64,000 bases of DNA, taken from Clostridium felsineum DSM 794. GTDB lineage: Bacteria > Bacillota > Clostridia > Clostridiales > Clostridiaceae. The notes below the pieces were generated by a model that was not told the origin of the DNA, did not search any database, and worked only from the letters and a program-made list of their open reading frames with translations. This document shows positions 44,920 to 54,500 of the stretch, one piece after another (position 1 is the stretch's first letter; each line of letters starts with the position of its first letter). Location: assembly GCF_002006355.2 (NCBI RefSeq), contig NZ_CP096980.1, positions 1,550,001 through 1,614,000 on the forward strand, in the 5' to 3' direction. Both the position numbers and the translations under genes were made by a program.

Positions 44920-47097
44920 ATGAAAATTAAAGAAGTTACAATGAATGGATTCAAAAACAATAATATTGTACAGGAGCTTACAGGCTTTGATTTATTTACA
45001 GGACACAACGGTAAAGGAAAATCTTCAAGACTTCAAGCGGTAGCTCTTGCAATGATGGGTTATATACCTCAGTATGGAAAAACACTAGCAGATATATATA
45101 AACTAGCTTCAGATAAAGAAATTAATGTAGGCTTGAAACTAGATAATTTCTCTTTTGATAGAAGTATATTAAGAAAAATAACCACAAAGAGAAAAACAGG
45201 AGAAAAAGAAATTAAGTATGGAGAAGAACTAACACTAGTACCAAGTTTAGGTGAGAAAAAAATAGCAGATAAAGAAGCAAGGATAAAATCGGAACTAGGA
45301 AACTTTCCTATGATGATTGATTTTCAAGAGTTTTTGAATATGAGTGATACTGAAAAGAGGAAATTTATATATTCTATCACTGGAGTAAACGCAAATACTT
45401 GGAATAAGGATTCAATCCAAAAGTATCTTGAAAATAAATTACTTACACTTGAACTTCAAGTAAAAAAGCCTGACCAATATGAGGGTATGAGAATTTTAAT
45501 TGATGAGGTTATGAATGATTATGTTGATGGTATAGATGTTCAAGTAGCCATAGAAAACCTTGTTTATAGAGCAAAAGAAAAATTATCATATTATAAAGAA
45601 AATGCTTTGAAAACAGAGGGTACAGTTCAAAAACTCGCTGAACTCAAAAATTCAACGAATGTAGATGGAGATTTTAAAGAGGTTCAAGATGAACTTAAAA
45701 GCTTACAGGACAAGTTACTTCAAACTGAAAAGCTTATAAGTACGTCTATAGAAAGAAAAAAGGTAATAGATAATAGACTTAATAAAATTAACATTATAAA
45801 GATAGAAGTAACTAATCTTGAAAGGTTTAAACCAGCTAATGATTTAGATAGTTTAAATAACAAGATAAAAGAACTTAATTTACAGGTGAAGAACGAAAGT
45901 GTAAATTATGATGATAAGATAAAAGAAGTTGTAGATAAAATACAGAAGCTTCAAAGTGAACTTCCTGAAAAACAAAATGAAGCACAGGAAATTATAAGGA
46001 AGGGAACTGAGAAGAAGACTGTTATTGAAACGTATGAAAAATCACTGAATGATATAGCTTGTCATGGTGGAAAATGCCTTGTTGATGCAAGAATAAAGTG
46101 TAATAAGGATTTCGCTAAATTTAAGGCATATGCAGAGGATTTAGTTAAAGATGCTAGAATTGAAAAGGATAATCTTTTAAACAAGTACAAGTGTGTAAAA
46201 GCTGAAATCATAGAAATTCAAAATGAAATAAAGGCTTTAGAAAATAAGAGGCATAGTATTCTTTCAGAAGAGAGGGAATTAAATAATAAGAACACTTCAA
46301 TTAATAATGAAATTCTAAAAGTAACATCTCAAATAAATTCTATTAAAACTGATATAAAATTAAATGCAGAGAAATTGAAGATTAAAAAAGATGAACTGTC
46401 TAATTTACAAAATGAAATGGCGACTACAGAACCAGCAGCTCCAATAGATGCTTTGCAAAAACAGGCAGCCGCATTAAGAAATACTATAAAAACTTTTGAA
46501 GATGAAAGTAAACTTCAAGAAAAATCTAAAAATGATTATGAGAATCTTAAAAAAGTAATGCTTGAAAATAAAACTTCTGAACTTAATGTAGTGCTTTTAA
46601 ATCAACTTATAGATGCTTTAGGAGCTAAAGGACTTCAAGGTGAGATTATGAAACAAGGATTAGAACCTCTAAAATCACTGGTTCAAGAAAATCTAAATCT
46701 ATTAGGCATTAAAAATGAATTTTCATTTATATGTGAGTCTGAAAAAGGGAAGGAAGTTTTTCAGTTTGGATGGATAAATGAGAAAAAGAGTTTTGTTGAT
46801 TTTAATGCTTTGTCTACAGGTCAGCAGATGATGTTATTAATAGCATTTTTAACGGCGGTGATAGAAAAGAAATCACCTAAATTGAAAGTACTTATGATAG
46901 ATAACCTTAATGACCTTGATAGTATTAATTTAAAGAATGTATTATCTGGTCTTAAGAGTTTATCATCAAAATTTGATAATATTTTAATTGCAGGTATTGT
47001 TAATCAAAAAATAGACATGGATGGACTTAAAGTTTGGGATCTTGATGAAATGGTAGAAGAAAATAAAGACATGGAAGTTAAAGAAGAGATTATATAA
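44920..47097 (+). CDS. Rad50/SbcC-like coiled-coil ATPase
   Basis: A 725-residue protein with an N-terminal P-loop FTGHNGKGKSSRLQAV (residues about 26-41), long coiled coils (about 200-330 and 410-550) separated by a Cys-containing turn (ACHGGKCLVDARIKC), and C-terminal LSTGQQMMLLIAFLTAV signature plus Walker B LKVLMIDNLNDLD. It resembles Rad50/SbcC and phage gp46-type recombination ATPases. No SbcD-like nuclease is recognised next to it. It would hold or process DNA ends. Start ATG 44920 follows AAAGGCGG. The gene is under leader copy C. Confidence 0.75.
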   Translation: MKIKEVTMNGFKNNNIVQELTGFDLFTGHNGKGKSSRLQAVALAMMGYIPQYGKTLADIYKLASDKEINVGLKLDNFSFDRSILRKITTKRKTGEKEIKYGEELTLVPSLGEKKIADKEARIKSELGNFPMMIDFQEFLNMSDTEKRKFIYSITGVNANTWNKDSIQKYLENKLLTLELQVKKPDQYEGMRILIDEVMNDYVDGIDVQVAIENLVYRAKEKLSYYKENALKTEGTVQKLAELKNSTNVDGDFKEVQDELKSLQDKLLQTEKLISTSIERKKVIDNRLNKINIIKIEVTNLERFKPANDLDSLNNKIKELNLQVKNESVNYDDKIKEVVDKIQKLQSELPEKQNEAQEIIRKGTEKKTVIETYEKSLNDIACHGGKCLVDARIKCNKDFAKFKAYAEDLVKDARIEKDNLLNKYKCVKAEIIEIQNEIKALENKRHSILSEERELNNKNTSINNEILKVTSQINSIKTDIKLNAEKLKIKKDELSNLQNEMATTEPAAPIDALQKQAAALRNTIKTFEDESKLQEKSKNDYENLKKVMLENKTSELNVVLLNQLIDALGAKGLQGEIMKQGLEPLKSLVQENLNLLGIKNEFSFICESEKGKEVFQFGWINEKKSFVDFNALSTGQQMMLLIAFLTAVIEKKSPKLKVLMIDNLNDLDSINLKNVLSGLKSLSSKFDNILIAGIVNQKIDMDGLKVWDLDEMVEENKDMEVKEEII

Positions 47098-47119
47098 ATG
47101 AGAATAAATATTAAAAATA

Positions 47120-47162
47120 AAGTGCTAAATGGTTAATTGAACTGTTTAACACTTATTTTTTT
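47120..47162 (+). terminator. Terminator-like hairpin 24 nt before the next gene
   Basis: AAGTGCTAAAT (47120-47130) pairs imperfectly with GTTTAACACTT (47144-47154), with an inner GTT/GAAC pairing, followed by a T-rich run. GGAGG and ATG 47186 follow at once, leaving no room for a promoter. Confidence 0.6.
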
Positions 47163-47185
47163 CTATATAAAAGGAGGAACTAAAA

Positions 47186-48289
47186 ATGAAATTGATTAAA
47201 ACTTTAAAGAATATAGATATAAATGATTTAGGCTTTGAAGAATGGTACAGCTTTAATGAAAATGTATATTTTAAATTCTATAACACAAGTTTAAAAATTT
47301 TCAGTCTTGAAAATGCAATGAAGAGAGGAAAAGAGGTAAGTATATACAGCATTTACAGTAAAAATCATAATAATAATTTTAAAACCTTATTTTTTAGTCG
47401 TTTAAATGATTTAGGATTAAGTATTATTGAATTCATTTCAAAGCTTAAAAAAGATAAGGTAAAAGAAACTGATGAAATAGGTATAAACATTACATTAGAA
47501 AAAGGTGTTAGAGTATTTAATCCTTTTTATATCCCTAAAGATTTTAAGGAGCCTGATAAGTGGAAAATACAACATATAGTGAAAGCAATTTTATCAGGTT
47601 ATGTCATTAAGGGTGAATGTACTAGATATCTTACGGATGATTATACTTATGATGCAGAAACCAATTTTGGTAAAGGTGAAATTGATGTTTTAGAACTTTG
47701 TAAGGATCTTGTTGAAAATCCAAGTGGTTGGTGGGTTAGTAAGGAAGAGAACTCAAAGGATTTAAATGGATATAAAATATTAGGAGTAAATTGTTATAGC
47801 TTTAATTATAATCAAATTTACTTTAATGAAAAAGCTCAAAAAAGAACAATAAAATTTGAAGGGGAGAATAAAGGTATGAGGAAAATAAGATGTTTATTAT
47901 GTAAGGATGAAAAAATCGAAGAAATAATAATAGAGGATAATCTTAAAACATATTATGAGCTTTTAAAATGCAACTCAATTGATTTTATGAATGTACCTAT
48001 TACAGAGAATATGAAGTATTCGATTGAAGCGATTGTGGATGATGAAGGAAGACTTGTTAATAAAGAAATAAGTAAAATATTATATCCATATTTAAAAAGA
48101 AAATACGAGTATGGTATAGCAGGAGATTTTTTAATAGTTAAAGTAGATAATACAACTGGTGAGACAATAAGTATGACAGATGGAGACATTAAAATGGTCA
48201 CTACATTTATAAATGTTCAAGAATATAATTATGGAGAAAAAACTATAGAATATGATACTCAAAGAGAAGTGGAAAAAAAGGAATTTTAG
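47186..48289 (+). CDS. Hypothetical protein, 367 residues
   Basis: GGAGG before ATG. A soluble alpha/beta protein with no motif recognised; segments such as GEIDVLELCKDLVENPSGWW and RKIRCLLCKDEKIEEIIIED (one CxxC) are noticeable. It lies between the Rad50-like ATPase and the second helicase and is followed 14 nt later by a small gene. A role in recombination is suggested only by neighbours. Confidence 0.45.
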   Translation: MKLIKTLKNIDINDLGFEEWYSFNENVYFKFYNTSLKIFSLENAMKRGKEVSIYSIYSKNHNNNFKTLFFSRLNDLGLSIIEFISKLKKDKVKETDEIGINITLEKGVRVFNPFYIPKDFKEPDKWKIQHIVKAILSGYVIKGECTRYLTDDYTYDAETNFGKGEIDVLELCKDLVENPSGWWVSKEENSKDLNGYKILGVNCYSFNYNQIYFNEKAQKRTIKFEGENKGMRKIRCLLCKDEKIEEIIIEDNLKTYYELLKCNSIDFMNVPITENMKYSIEAIVDDEGRLVNKEISKILYPYLKRKYEYGIAGDFLIVKVDNTTGETISMTDGDIKMVTTFINVQEYNYGEKTIEYDTQREVEKKEF

Positions 48290-48303
48290 GGGAGGAAAAG
48301 TTT

Positions 48304-48699
48304 ATGAAGTTATTAGAAAAACAAGCATTTAAAGTGAAAAATAATTTAAAAATAGGACATATGAGGTGTTCATTTGAAGATAAAAGTATGTGTAATCAAT
48401 GGATTTCACTTTATAGAAGTAACTTTAAGACTAACAGTGAGTTAAAAGAAATTCAGAAGGTTGTTAATGAAATAGTGGACAAGTATGATACCTTTGAAAA
48501 AATTGTTAAAAAGTGTGAAGCTTTTCATGGCTTAGAAATTGATTATATGTTTAATGGGCTAAATTACAATGCAGATTTATTTTTATCAAAAGGTACTTTC
48601 AATTACTGGGTAAGGTTGATACCTCAGATTGGAGAGTACAATTTGTATATTTCTGTCTATGATAAACATGATAGAGAAGTAGGAAGTGATAAACAATGA
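48304..48699 (+). CDS. Hypothetical protein, 131 residues
   Basis: GGGGAGG before ATG. A soluble, mixed alpha/beta protein with HMRCSFEDKSMCNQWISLYR near the start. It ends overlapping the next start (ATGA, 4 bases), so it is coupled to the helicase. No family is recognised. Confidence 0.45.
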   Translation: MKLLEKQAFKVKNNLKIGHMRCSFEDKSMCNQWISLYRSNFKTNSELKEIQKVVNEIVDKYDTFEKIVKKCEAFHGLEIDYMFNGLNYNADLFLSKGTFNYWVRLIPQIGEYNLYISVYDKHDREVGSDKQ

Positions 48700-50552
48700 A
48701 GGTATTAAATCATTTAAATGATAATCAGCTTAAAGCTGTTACATCTGATTCAAAAACAATCCTCTGTTTAGCAGGGGCAGGAAGTGGAAAAACTACTGTC
48801 CTTACACATAGGATTTCTTATTTAAATGAAACTCAAAGAGTAGGCGGTAGTGGTATATTGTGTCTTACCTTTACCAGAAATGCAGCTAAGGAGATGAAGG
48901 ATAGAATTAAACTCCTTATGGGGGAAGAAGAAGGCGGAAAAGTATTCTGTAATACCTTTCATGCTTTTGGTATTTCTATCCTTAAAGAATGGGGATTTAA
49001 GATTGGATATAATAAGGAATTTAGCATTTATGATGAAGAAGATAAGGAAGATATTATAAAAAATATTTTAGTGGATTTATGTATATGCCAAAGTAAAGAA
49101 GCAATAAGTACAAGAGATATTCTTAGTTCACTGGAATGTATGGAACATCCAGAGTATAAAGCTGAAAAATATCCAGCATTAAAAAATTATATATTGGCCG
49201 CTGGAGAATACAGGCACAGACTAAAGAAAAATTCAGCTGTAGATTTGGATATGCTACTTATAGATGCTGTAAAGTTATTAGAGAAATGCCCTGAAGTTAG
49301 AGAATATTATAATAAGAGGTATGAGTATATCTTTTGTGATGAATTTCAAGATTGTGATGATATTCAGATGAAGCTTATAAAAATACTTAAACCAAGAAAT
49401 TTATTTGTAGTAGGTGATCCTGATCAGTGTATTTATGAGTGGAGGAAAGCTAAACCTAAATATATTGTAAACTTTGAAGCTTATTTTCCAGGTTGTGAGG
49501 TAATAACATTAGAAGATAACTATAGGTCTACAGGGGAAATAATAAATGCAGCCAATAAATTAATTTGCAACAATGATGATAGAGTTGATAAGAAACTTAT
49601 ATCCCATAAAGAAGGAGAAAATATAGAGTGTATTACATTTGAAAATATTGAAGAAGAGGCAGAATTTATAGCTAGCACCATTAGAAAAAGTAATAAAAGC
49701 TTAAAGGATTTTGCTGTGCTTTCAAGGACAAATAAGCAACTTAATATAGTAGCCCAACAGCTTAGAGAAAGTGGCATTTCATATCAAATTATAAATAACA
49801 GCCAAGATGTATTTAAAAAGTATGATATAAGAAAAATACTTAATTTTATAAATTTTGTTATTAATACTAAAGATGATAGGGCAGTGAAAAGAGCAGTTAA
49901 CTTTCCTAAAGCTATTTTAAATTCAACACAAATATCAAAAATTGAGCTTAAATGTTCGGAAAAGAATTTAAGTTTCTTTGAGGGGCTTCAATCACTAAAG
50001 TTTAAGGATCAGGATGAAATTGATTTGTTTTTAAAAAGAATATTAAGCCTTAATGAGTTTATGATTAAGGAAAATAGTAATGCATATGATGTTTTTAAAT
50101 ATGTTGTAGAATTACTAGATGTACAAGCTATATATTCAGAAGAAAATAGAGATAGTAAAAATGATGATATACAAGTAGCCTTAGAAAAAATATCTCACTG
50201 GACAGATATTCAAGAGGAGATAAATCAGAGCATTTCAATTTCAGCTTTTCTAAAGTGGCTAAAGACAAAAGATATTCAGGAAAGATTGTTAGAGCAAAAG
50301 GATGCGGTAAAGCTCATGACAGTTCATGCATCCAAAGGTCTAGAATTTCCTGTAGTATTTGTTATTGGAATGAATGAAGGTATTTTTCCTAACAGACGAA
50401 GTGATATAGAAGAAGAGAGAAGACTTTTCTATGTTGCTGTAACTAGGGCAAAGGAAAAACTCTATATAACAAGACCAAACAAGGTTTTATATAGGAGTGG
50501 ACTAGAAGTTGATACAGAAGAAAGTCAGTTTATAGGTGAAATGAATATATAA
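48696..50552 (+). CDS. UvrD/Rep/PcrA-type DNA helicase 2
   Basis: A 618-residue SF1A helicase with Q-motif LNDNQLKAV, motif I CLAGAGSGKTTVL, Ia LTFTRNAAKEMKDRI, II CDEFQDCDDIQ, III VVGDPDQCIYEWRKA, IV NYRSTGEII, V MTVHASKGLEFPVVFVIG and VI LFYVAVTRAKEKLY. Distinct in sequence from helicase 1, so not a recent duplicate. Coupled by ATGA to the small upstream gene and followed 36 nt later by leader copy D. Confidence 0.9.
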   Translation: MKVLNHLNDNQLKAVTSDSKTILCLAGAGSGKTTVLTHRISYLNETQRVGGSGILCLTFTRNAAKEMKDRIKLLMGEEEGGKVFCNTFHAFGISILKEWGFKIGYNKEFSIYDEEDKEDIIKNILVDLCICQSKEAISTRDILSSLECMEHPEYKAEKYPALKNYILAAGEYRHRLKKNSAVDLDMLLIDAVKLLEKCPEVREYYNKRYEYIFCDEFQDCDDIQMKLIKILKPRNLFVVGDPDQCIYEWRKAKPKYIVNFEAYFPGCEVITLEDNYRSTGEIINAANKLICNNDDRVDKKLISHKEGENIECITFENIEEEAEFIASTIRKSNKSLKDFAVLSRTNKQLNIVAQQLRESGISYQIINNSQDVFKKYDIRKILNFINFVINTKDDRAVKRAVNFPKAILNSTQISKIELKCSEKNLSFFEGLQSLKFKDQDEIDLFLKRILSLNEFMIKENSNAYDVFKYVVELLDVQAIYSEENRDSKNDDIQVALEKISHWTDIQEEINQSISISAFLKWLKTKDIQERLLEQKDAVKLMTVHASKGLEFPVVFVIGMNEGIFPNRRSDIEEERRLFYVAVTRAKEKLYITRPNKVLYRSGLEVDTEESQFIGEMNI

Positions 50553-50587
50553 TATAGTTTATTAAATAGAATAGTTTTTTATTTACT

Positions 50588-50735
50588 GTGATAAAAACAA
50601 AAAATTAATGTATAAGATATAGTAGAGACATTTAGTTTTTGCTATTTTTAGCGACATTCATTTGGTAGGTTTAATTTAAAAATAACTAACAAACTGTTTA
50701 TGAGTGCTTTTTAAGCATTTATAGGCAGTTTTTTT
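50588..50735 (+). promoter_or_regulatory. Repeated leader element, copy D (promoter, P1, P2, P3)
   Basis: GTGATA-17-TATAAG, then P1 ATAGTAGAGAC with GTTTTTGCTAT, P2 TAG-G-TT / AACTA (50666-50688, compensating TC/GA to TT/AA change and longer loop), and P3 AAACTGTTTATGAGTGCTT with AAGCATTTATAGGCAGTTT (19 bp, several G.U pairs) and a T run. It ends 29 nt before the TTG start of holA. Confidence 0.78.
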
Positions 50736-50764
50736 ATTTACAAAAATTAAGGAGGGGATGAAAA

Positions 50765-51760
50765 TTGATTAATTTTAGAGAGTTACGTAATCAATTGAAA
50801 ATGAACAAAAGTAAAAATGTTATGGTTTTATATTCGGTTGATTATTATAGTGTAAAAACTACAATTGAACACTTTAAAAAGTACATAGGAGTGCCTGAAC
50901 TAAATATATCATATATAAATGATATAGATGATATGAAGCAGATTATAAATGCTTGTGAGACACTTCCATTTATGAGTGGAAAAAGGCTAGTACTTCTAAA
51001 AAGTGATTTTTTAGAACCTGATATTAAAGATAAAAACAACTTATTACAGGATATTCCAAAATATATTCCTAATGTTCCTGATACAACTAATTTGATCTTA
51101 TATTCTTTTCAGAAAGATAAAAGAGAGAATGTTAGTAAAAATAAAAAATTATTAAAACTTGAAAAGTCAGGAGCATCAGTTGTTATAAGTCTTAAAAATA
51201 ATTCATACGAGGTTAGAACTTTAATACATGATTTCTGTGAGAAATATAATTTGAAACTGATTAAAGAAGTGGAGAATTTTATAGCTACCAATTCAGGTAA
51301 TAATTTAGATTTCTTGCTTAATGATATTAATAAACTTAGATTTATGGATGAAATATCTATAGAAAATATTAAGAAGGCTTTTTCAAACTTGAATGAGCAA
51401 GATATATTTGATTTTATAGAAGCCATAAGTAATAAGGATGGGTTAACCTCACTTGAAATACTAAATTCACTTACTCAAAAAGGAGAGACACCTATAGGTA
51501 TTTTATTTATGCTTATTAGGCAGTTTAAGTTGTTATTCTATGCAAAAGTTTCAATAGAAAAAAAGGTTATTAGCGATGATTTTGCAAAAAAGAATAAACT
51601 GCATTCTTACGTTGGAAAAATAATTTATTCTCAAGCTAAAAATTTTACATTAAAACAGCTTCAGAGTTATCTAAGTATTTGTATAAAATATGAGATTAAA
51701 TTTAAAACAACAGGAGCTTCAATGGTGGATTTGGAAATGCTTTTATCATTACTAATTTAA
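50765..51760 (+). CDS. holA: DNA polymerase III delta subunit
   Basis: A 331-residue HolA-family clamp-loader subunit that opens the sliding clamp. TTG start after GGAGGGG; an ATG seven bases upstream is out of frame and stops at once. Family features: VMVLYSVDYYSVKTTIEHFKK at the start, SGKRLVLLKS (residues about 75-84), the ATIATNSGNNLDFLLNDINKL-type region (about 175-195) and a C-terminal helical collar domain with IGILFMLIRQFKLLFYAK. Placed directly before dnaX. Confidence 0.75.
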   Translation: MINFRELRNQLKMNKSKNVMVLYSVDYYSVKTTIEHFKKYIGVPELNISYINDIDDMKQIINACETLPFMSGKRLVLLKSDFLEPDIKDKNNLLQDIPKYIPNVPDTTNLILYSFQKDKRENVSKNKKLLKLEKSGASVVISLKNNSYEVRTLIHDFCEKYNLKLIKEVENFIATNSGNNLDFLLNDINKLRFMDEISIENIKKAFSNLNEQDIFDFIEAISNKDGLTSLEILNSLTQKGETPIGILFMLIRQFKLLFYAKVSIEKKVISDDFAKKNKLHSYVGKIIYSQAKNFTLKQLQSYLSICIKYEIKFKTTGASMVDLEMLLSLLI

Positions 51761-51817
51761 AATAACAATAATCTAAAAATTATCTATAAAACAAAAGTTG
51801 AAAGGGGAAATAATATT

Positions 51818-53251
51818 ATGCTTTACAACGATTTTAGACCACAAAACTTTAATGACATGATAGGACAGGAACATATTACAAGAATACTTAAAAATCAGAT
51901 TAAGTCAGGGAAACTTTCACATGCATATTTATTATGTGGTACAAGAGGAACTGGAAAAACAACTAGTGCTAAAATAATTGCAAAAGCTGTTAATTGTCTT
52001 TCACCAATAGATGGAGAACCATGTGGAGAATGTGAGATGTGCAGAAAAATTAAACAAGGAATATGTACGGATATTACAGAACTTGATGCTGCTTCGAATA
52101 ATGGTGTAGAAGATATTAGAGGAATAATAAGTTCATTAATATATCCACCAGTTGAAGCAAAGTATAAAGTTTATATATTAGATGAGGTTCATATGCTGTC
52201 TATGGGAGCTATAAATGCTTTTCTTAAAACACTTGAAGAACCACCTGAAAATGTGATTTTTATTCTTGCAACTACTGATTCTCAAAAGCTTCCAGTAACT
52301 ATATTATCAAGATGTCAAAAATTTGATTTTAGAAGAATCAGAACTGAGGATATATATACTAGACTAAAGTATGTATCAGAAAAGGCTCATATAAATATTG
52401 AAGATAAAGGACTTAAGCTTATATCAAAAGTATCAGATGGAGCAATGAGAGATGCATTAAGTATATTAGAACAGGCTATGTCTCTTGATACTGAAAGTGG
52501 TGTTAATTATAATGATTTATTGAACCTTTTAGGAGTCAGTAATAACAATAATCTTTTTAAAATAACTGAGAATATATTAGAAAATAATAAAATTGAATTA
52601 TTAAACATTGTTGCTTCACTGGATGAACAAGGTATAGATTTAATGCTTTTAACTAAAGATTTAATAAAGTTTTCAAGGAATTTGCTTATGGTAAAAACTA
52701 TGAAAGAAAGTGCTTTGAGAGTTGTTCCTATGGCTGAAGAAGATGTTGAAAAGTTGAAAATTATGTGTGAAGATACTCCAAGTGAGAAGATAATATCCTT
52801 AATTAAAATGCTTCAAGATTGTGAATTAAAAATGAAAACTTCAAGTCAAGTAAGAGTAGTTTTGGAATTAGGCTTAATTGAATATGATAATTCAATTAAT
52901 ACTATAAAATCAGATATAAGTAATCTTGAAGATGAAATAAAGGAGTTAGTAGGTAAGCTTAATGGTAAAGAGCAAATTAATAATTCTGTAAGTGATATAA
53001 AGATAAGGATAAAAGAAAGTAAGGAAAGGATAATTGAAACGTTAAAAAATTCACCTAAAGTTAATATAAAACACGTAGGAGAAGCTTTAGAAAAGACTAA
53101 ATTAAAAGTTTCTATATTTCCTAAGATTACAATAATATCAGAAAATAAAGAAGGAAGATTAATTTTAAATAATGCTATTGAATGTATAAAAAGAGGTTTT
53201 GCTAAATATTTAAATCAGCCTGAAAAAGAGGTTGAGATTACTGTTATATAA
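51818..53251 (+). CDS. dnaX: DNA polymerase III gamma/tau subunit
   Basis: A 477-residue clamp-loader ATPase. MLYNDFRPQNFNDMIGQEHI start, Walker A GTRGTGKTTSAK (residues about 45-56), a zinc module (CGECEMCRK), Walker B VYILDEVHMLS, sensor 1 ILATTDSQKLP and the SRC motif ILSRCQKFDF. The AAA+ part is complete. The C-terminal region is shorter than in chromosomal tau, so the plasmid form may be gamma-like. It follows holA and probably loads the clamp encoded at 58997-60136. Confidence 0.88.
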   Translation: MLYNDFRPQNFNDMIGQEHITRILKNQIKSGKLSHAYLLCGTRGTGKTTSAKIIAKAVNCLSPIDGEPCGECEMCRKIKQGICTDITELDAASNNGVEDIRGIISSLIYPPVEAKYKVYILDEVHMLSMGAINAFLKTLEEPPENVIFILATTDSQKLPVTILSRCQKFDFRRIRTEDIYTRLKYVSEKAHINIEDKGLKLISKVSDGAMRDALSILEQAMSLDTESGVNYNDLLNLLGVSNNNNLFKITENILENNKIELLNIVASLDEQGIDLMLLTKDLIKFSRNLLMVKTMKESALRVVPMAEEDVEKLKIMCEDTPSEKIISLIKMLQDCELKMKTSSQVRVVLELGLIEYDNSINTIKSDISNLEDEIKELVGKLNGKEQINNSVSDIKIRIKESKERIIETLKNSPKVNIKHVGEALEKTKLKVSIFPKITIISENKEGRLILNNAIECIKRGFAKYLNQPEKEVEITVI

Positions 53252-53280
53252 GTCAATTAGAATATTATGTAAATTAAGAA

Positions 53281-53325
53281 AAAACTGTATGTTAATGCAA
53301 AAGCATTTATGTGCAGTTTTTCTTT
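53281..53325 (+). terminator. P3-only leader hairpin before the PcfK-like gene
   Basis: AAAACTGTATGTTAATGC (53281-53298) pairs with GCATTTATGTGCAGTTTT (53303-53320) with G.U pairs and one mismatch, followed by T. It is the third hairpin of the repeated leader element without the first two. The gene starts about 55 nt later. Confidence 0.7.
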
Positions 53326-53380
53326 TAAGTAGAAGTTTTAAAGCTAAATTATTTAAATAAAAATTATGGAGGAAACTAAT

Positions 53381-53863
53381 ATGAAAAATGAAAATTCAAG
53401 AGAGAAAGCTGAAAATAAAATAACAGAAGAGCATAAAAAGTTTAAAGAGAAGGTGCTCAAAATGAAGGTAGAGCAGATATATAATATGTCTGGTACTATT
53501 ATTTTTACTGAAGCTACAATCTATCATTTACATCAACTTATGAAAAGTGATGAACTTTGTGAGTTAATAAATAAAGAAGATGCAATACTTGAAGGTGCAG
53601 TACAGCATATTATCATGAATGTGAGAAAAAAATATGGTCAAACGGGGGATTTACCTGTAGAAGAATTCCATAGTCTTATATGGGATTATTATAAGATGGA
53701 CCACAGTAAAGCAAAAAAGGCAATGGAATTAAAGGAGAAAGTTAAAGCTAATTCACCAACTAATGATATATTATTAAAGCGTATCAAAGATAAACCATCA
53801 AGTCCAAAGGCAGGAGTTCTTCAAATGTCTTTGTTTGACCTTGGAGGTGAAAATAATGCGTAA
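53381..53863 (+). CDS. PcfK-like protein with clamp-binding-like tail
   Basis: ATG 53381 follows GGAGG; the ATG at 53366 lies before that site. The 160-residue protein has a charged helical N-terminus, then a domain with AVQHIIMNVRKKYGQ and FHSLIWDYYKMD, and a C-terminus LQMSLFDL. This matches PcfK-like proteins, which precede PcfJ on conjugative elements and often end in a similar SLFD tail. QMSLF also fits the sliding-clamp-binding pentapeptide. It overlaps the next gene by 8 bases. Confidence 0.6.
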   Translation: MKNENSREKAENKITEEHKKFKEKVLKMKVEQIYNMSGTIIFTEATIYHLHQLMKSDELCELINKEDAILEGAVQHIIMNVRKKYGQTGDLPVEEFHSLIWDYYKMDHSKAKKAMELKEKVKANSPTNDILLKRIKDKPSSPKAGVLQMSLFDLGGENNA

Positions 53864-54500
53864 AGCTAAATTAGTAGAAATAAAAACGTGTAAACTAAAA
53901 AAATCATTTCTTATTAATTTTTTAGAGACAAATATAAAGTACTTTGTATCTTCTCAAATTATTAGACTTGATAATGATATATTAATGTTTTGTATATATT
54001 CAAAACATAGTAGTTCCAGTGAAGTAGAATTGAGTTATAGAGTATTTATAGATAATACCCAAAAAGATTATATAACTCAAGATTTTACTTCAAATGAAAT
54101 AAAATGGCGTAAGGCTAGGCTATCAAATATTTTAGGATGGTTATGGGAAGAAAATAGTGTTTTAGTTGATAATAAGTCAACTCGAAATATACTAAAATAT
54201 TTTAAAGTCAAAGAAAAACCTCTTTCTGCTATAGAAAAGTTTCAAAATGCTGTACTTAAAGAAAAGTTAGAGAAAAAGCATGAGATTATTACGAAAAGAA
54301 TAGACAAAGAAATGAAAATAGTACCTAAGTTGCCTGATGATTTTGCACAGTGGGTTGAGGAAGAAGCTTTATTTATTATAAGTACAGAAAAGGTAGTAAA
54401 CCAATGGAAGGATATTGCACTCACTGCGGTAAAAAGGTACTTATTAATAAACCTAGACATAATAAAGAGGGGATATGTCCTAAATGCAAAAGTAAAGTAG
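53856..54500 (+). pseudogene. PcfJ-like protein, N-terminal part before a frameshift
   Basis: ATG 53856 follows GGAGGTG within the end of the previous gene. The frame gives 215 residues, but after LPDDFAQWVEEE (about 54359) the -1 frame becomes the meaningful one: SFIYYKYRKGSKPMEGYCTHCGKK, which matches PcfJ. Adding one base near 54367 would restore a single frame of about 650 residues. The residues after 54367 in this frame are therefore probably not native. The break could be a mutation, an assembly error or recoding. Confidence 0.6.

Noticed and set aside
54359..54500. Programmed -1 frameshifting in the PcfJ-like gene
   Set aside because: No X XXY YYZ slippery heptamer or clear downstream pseudoknot is visible at the switch point near 54359-54367. 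A one-base deletion or sequencing error is simpler, although recoding is not excluded.
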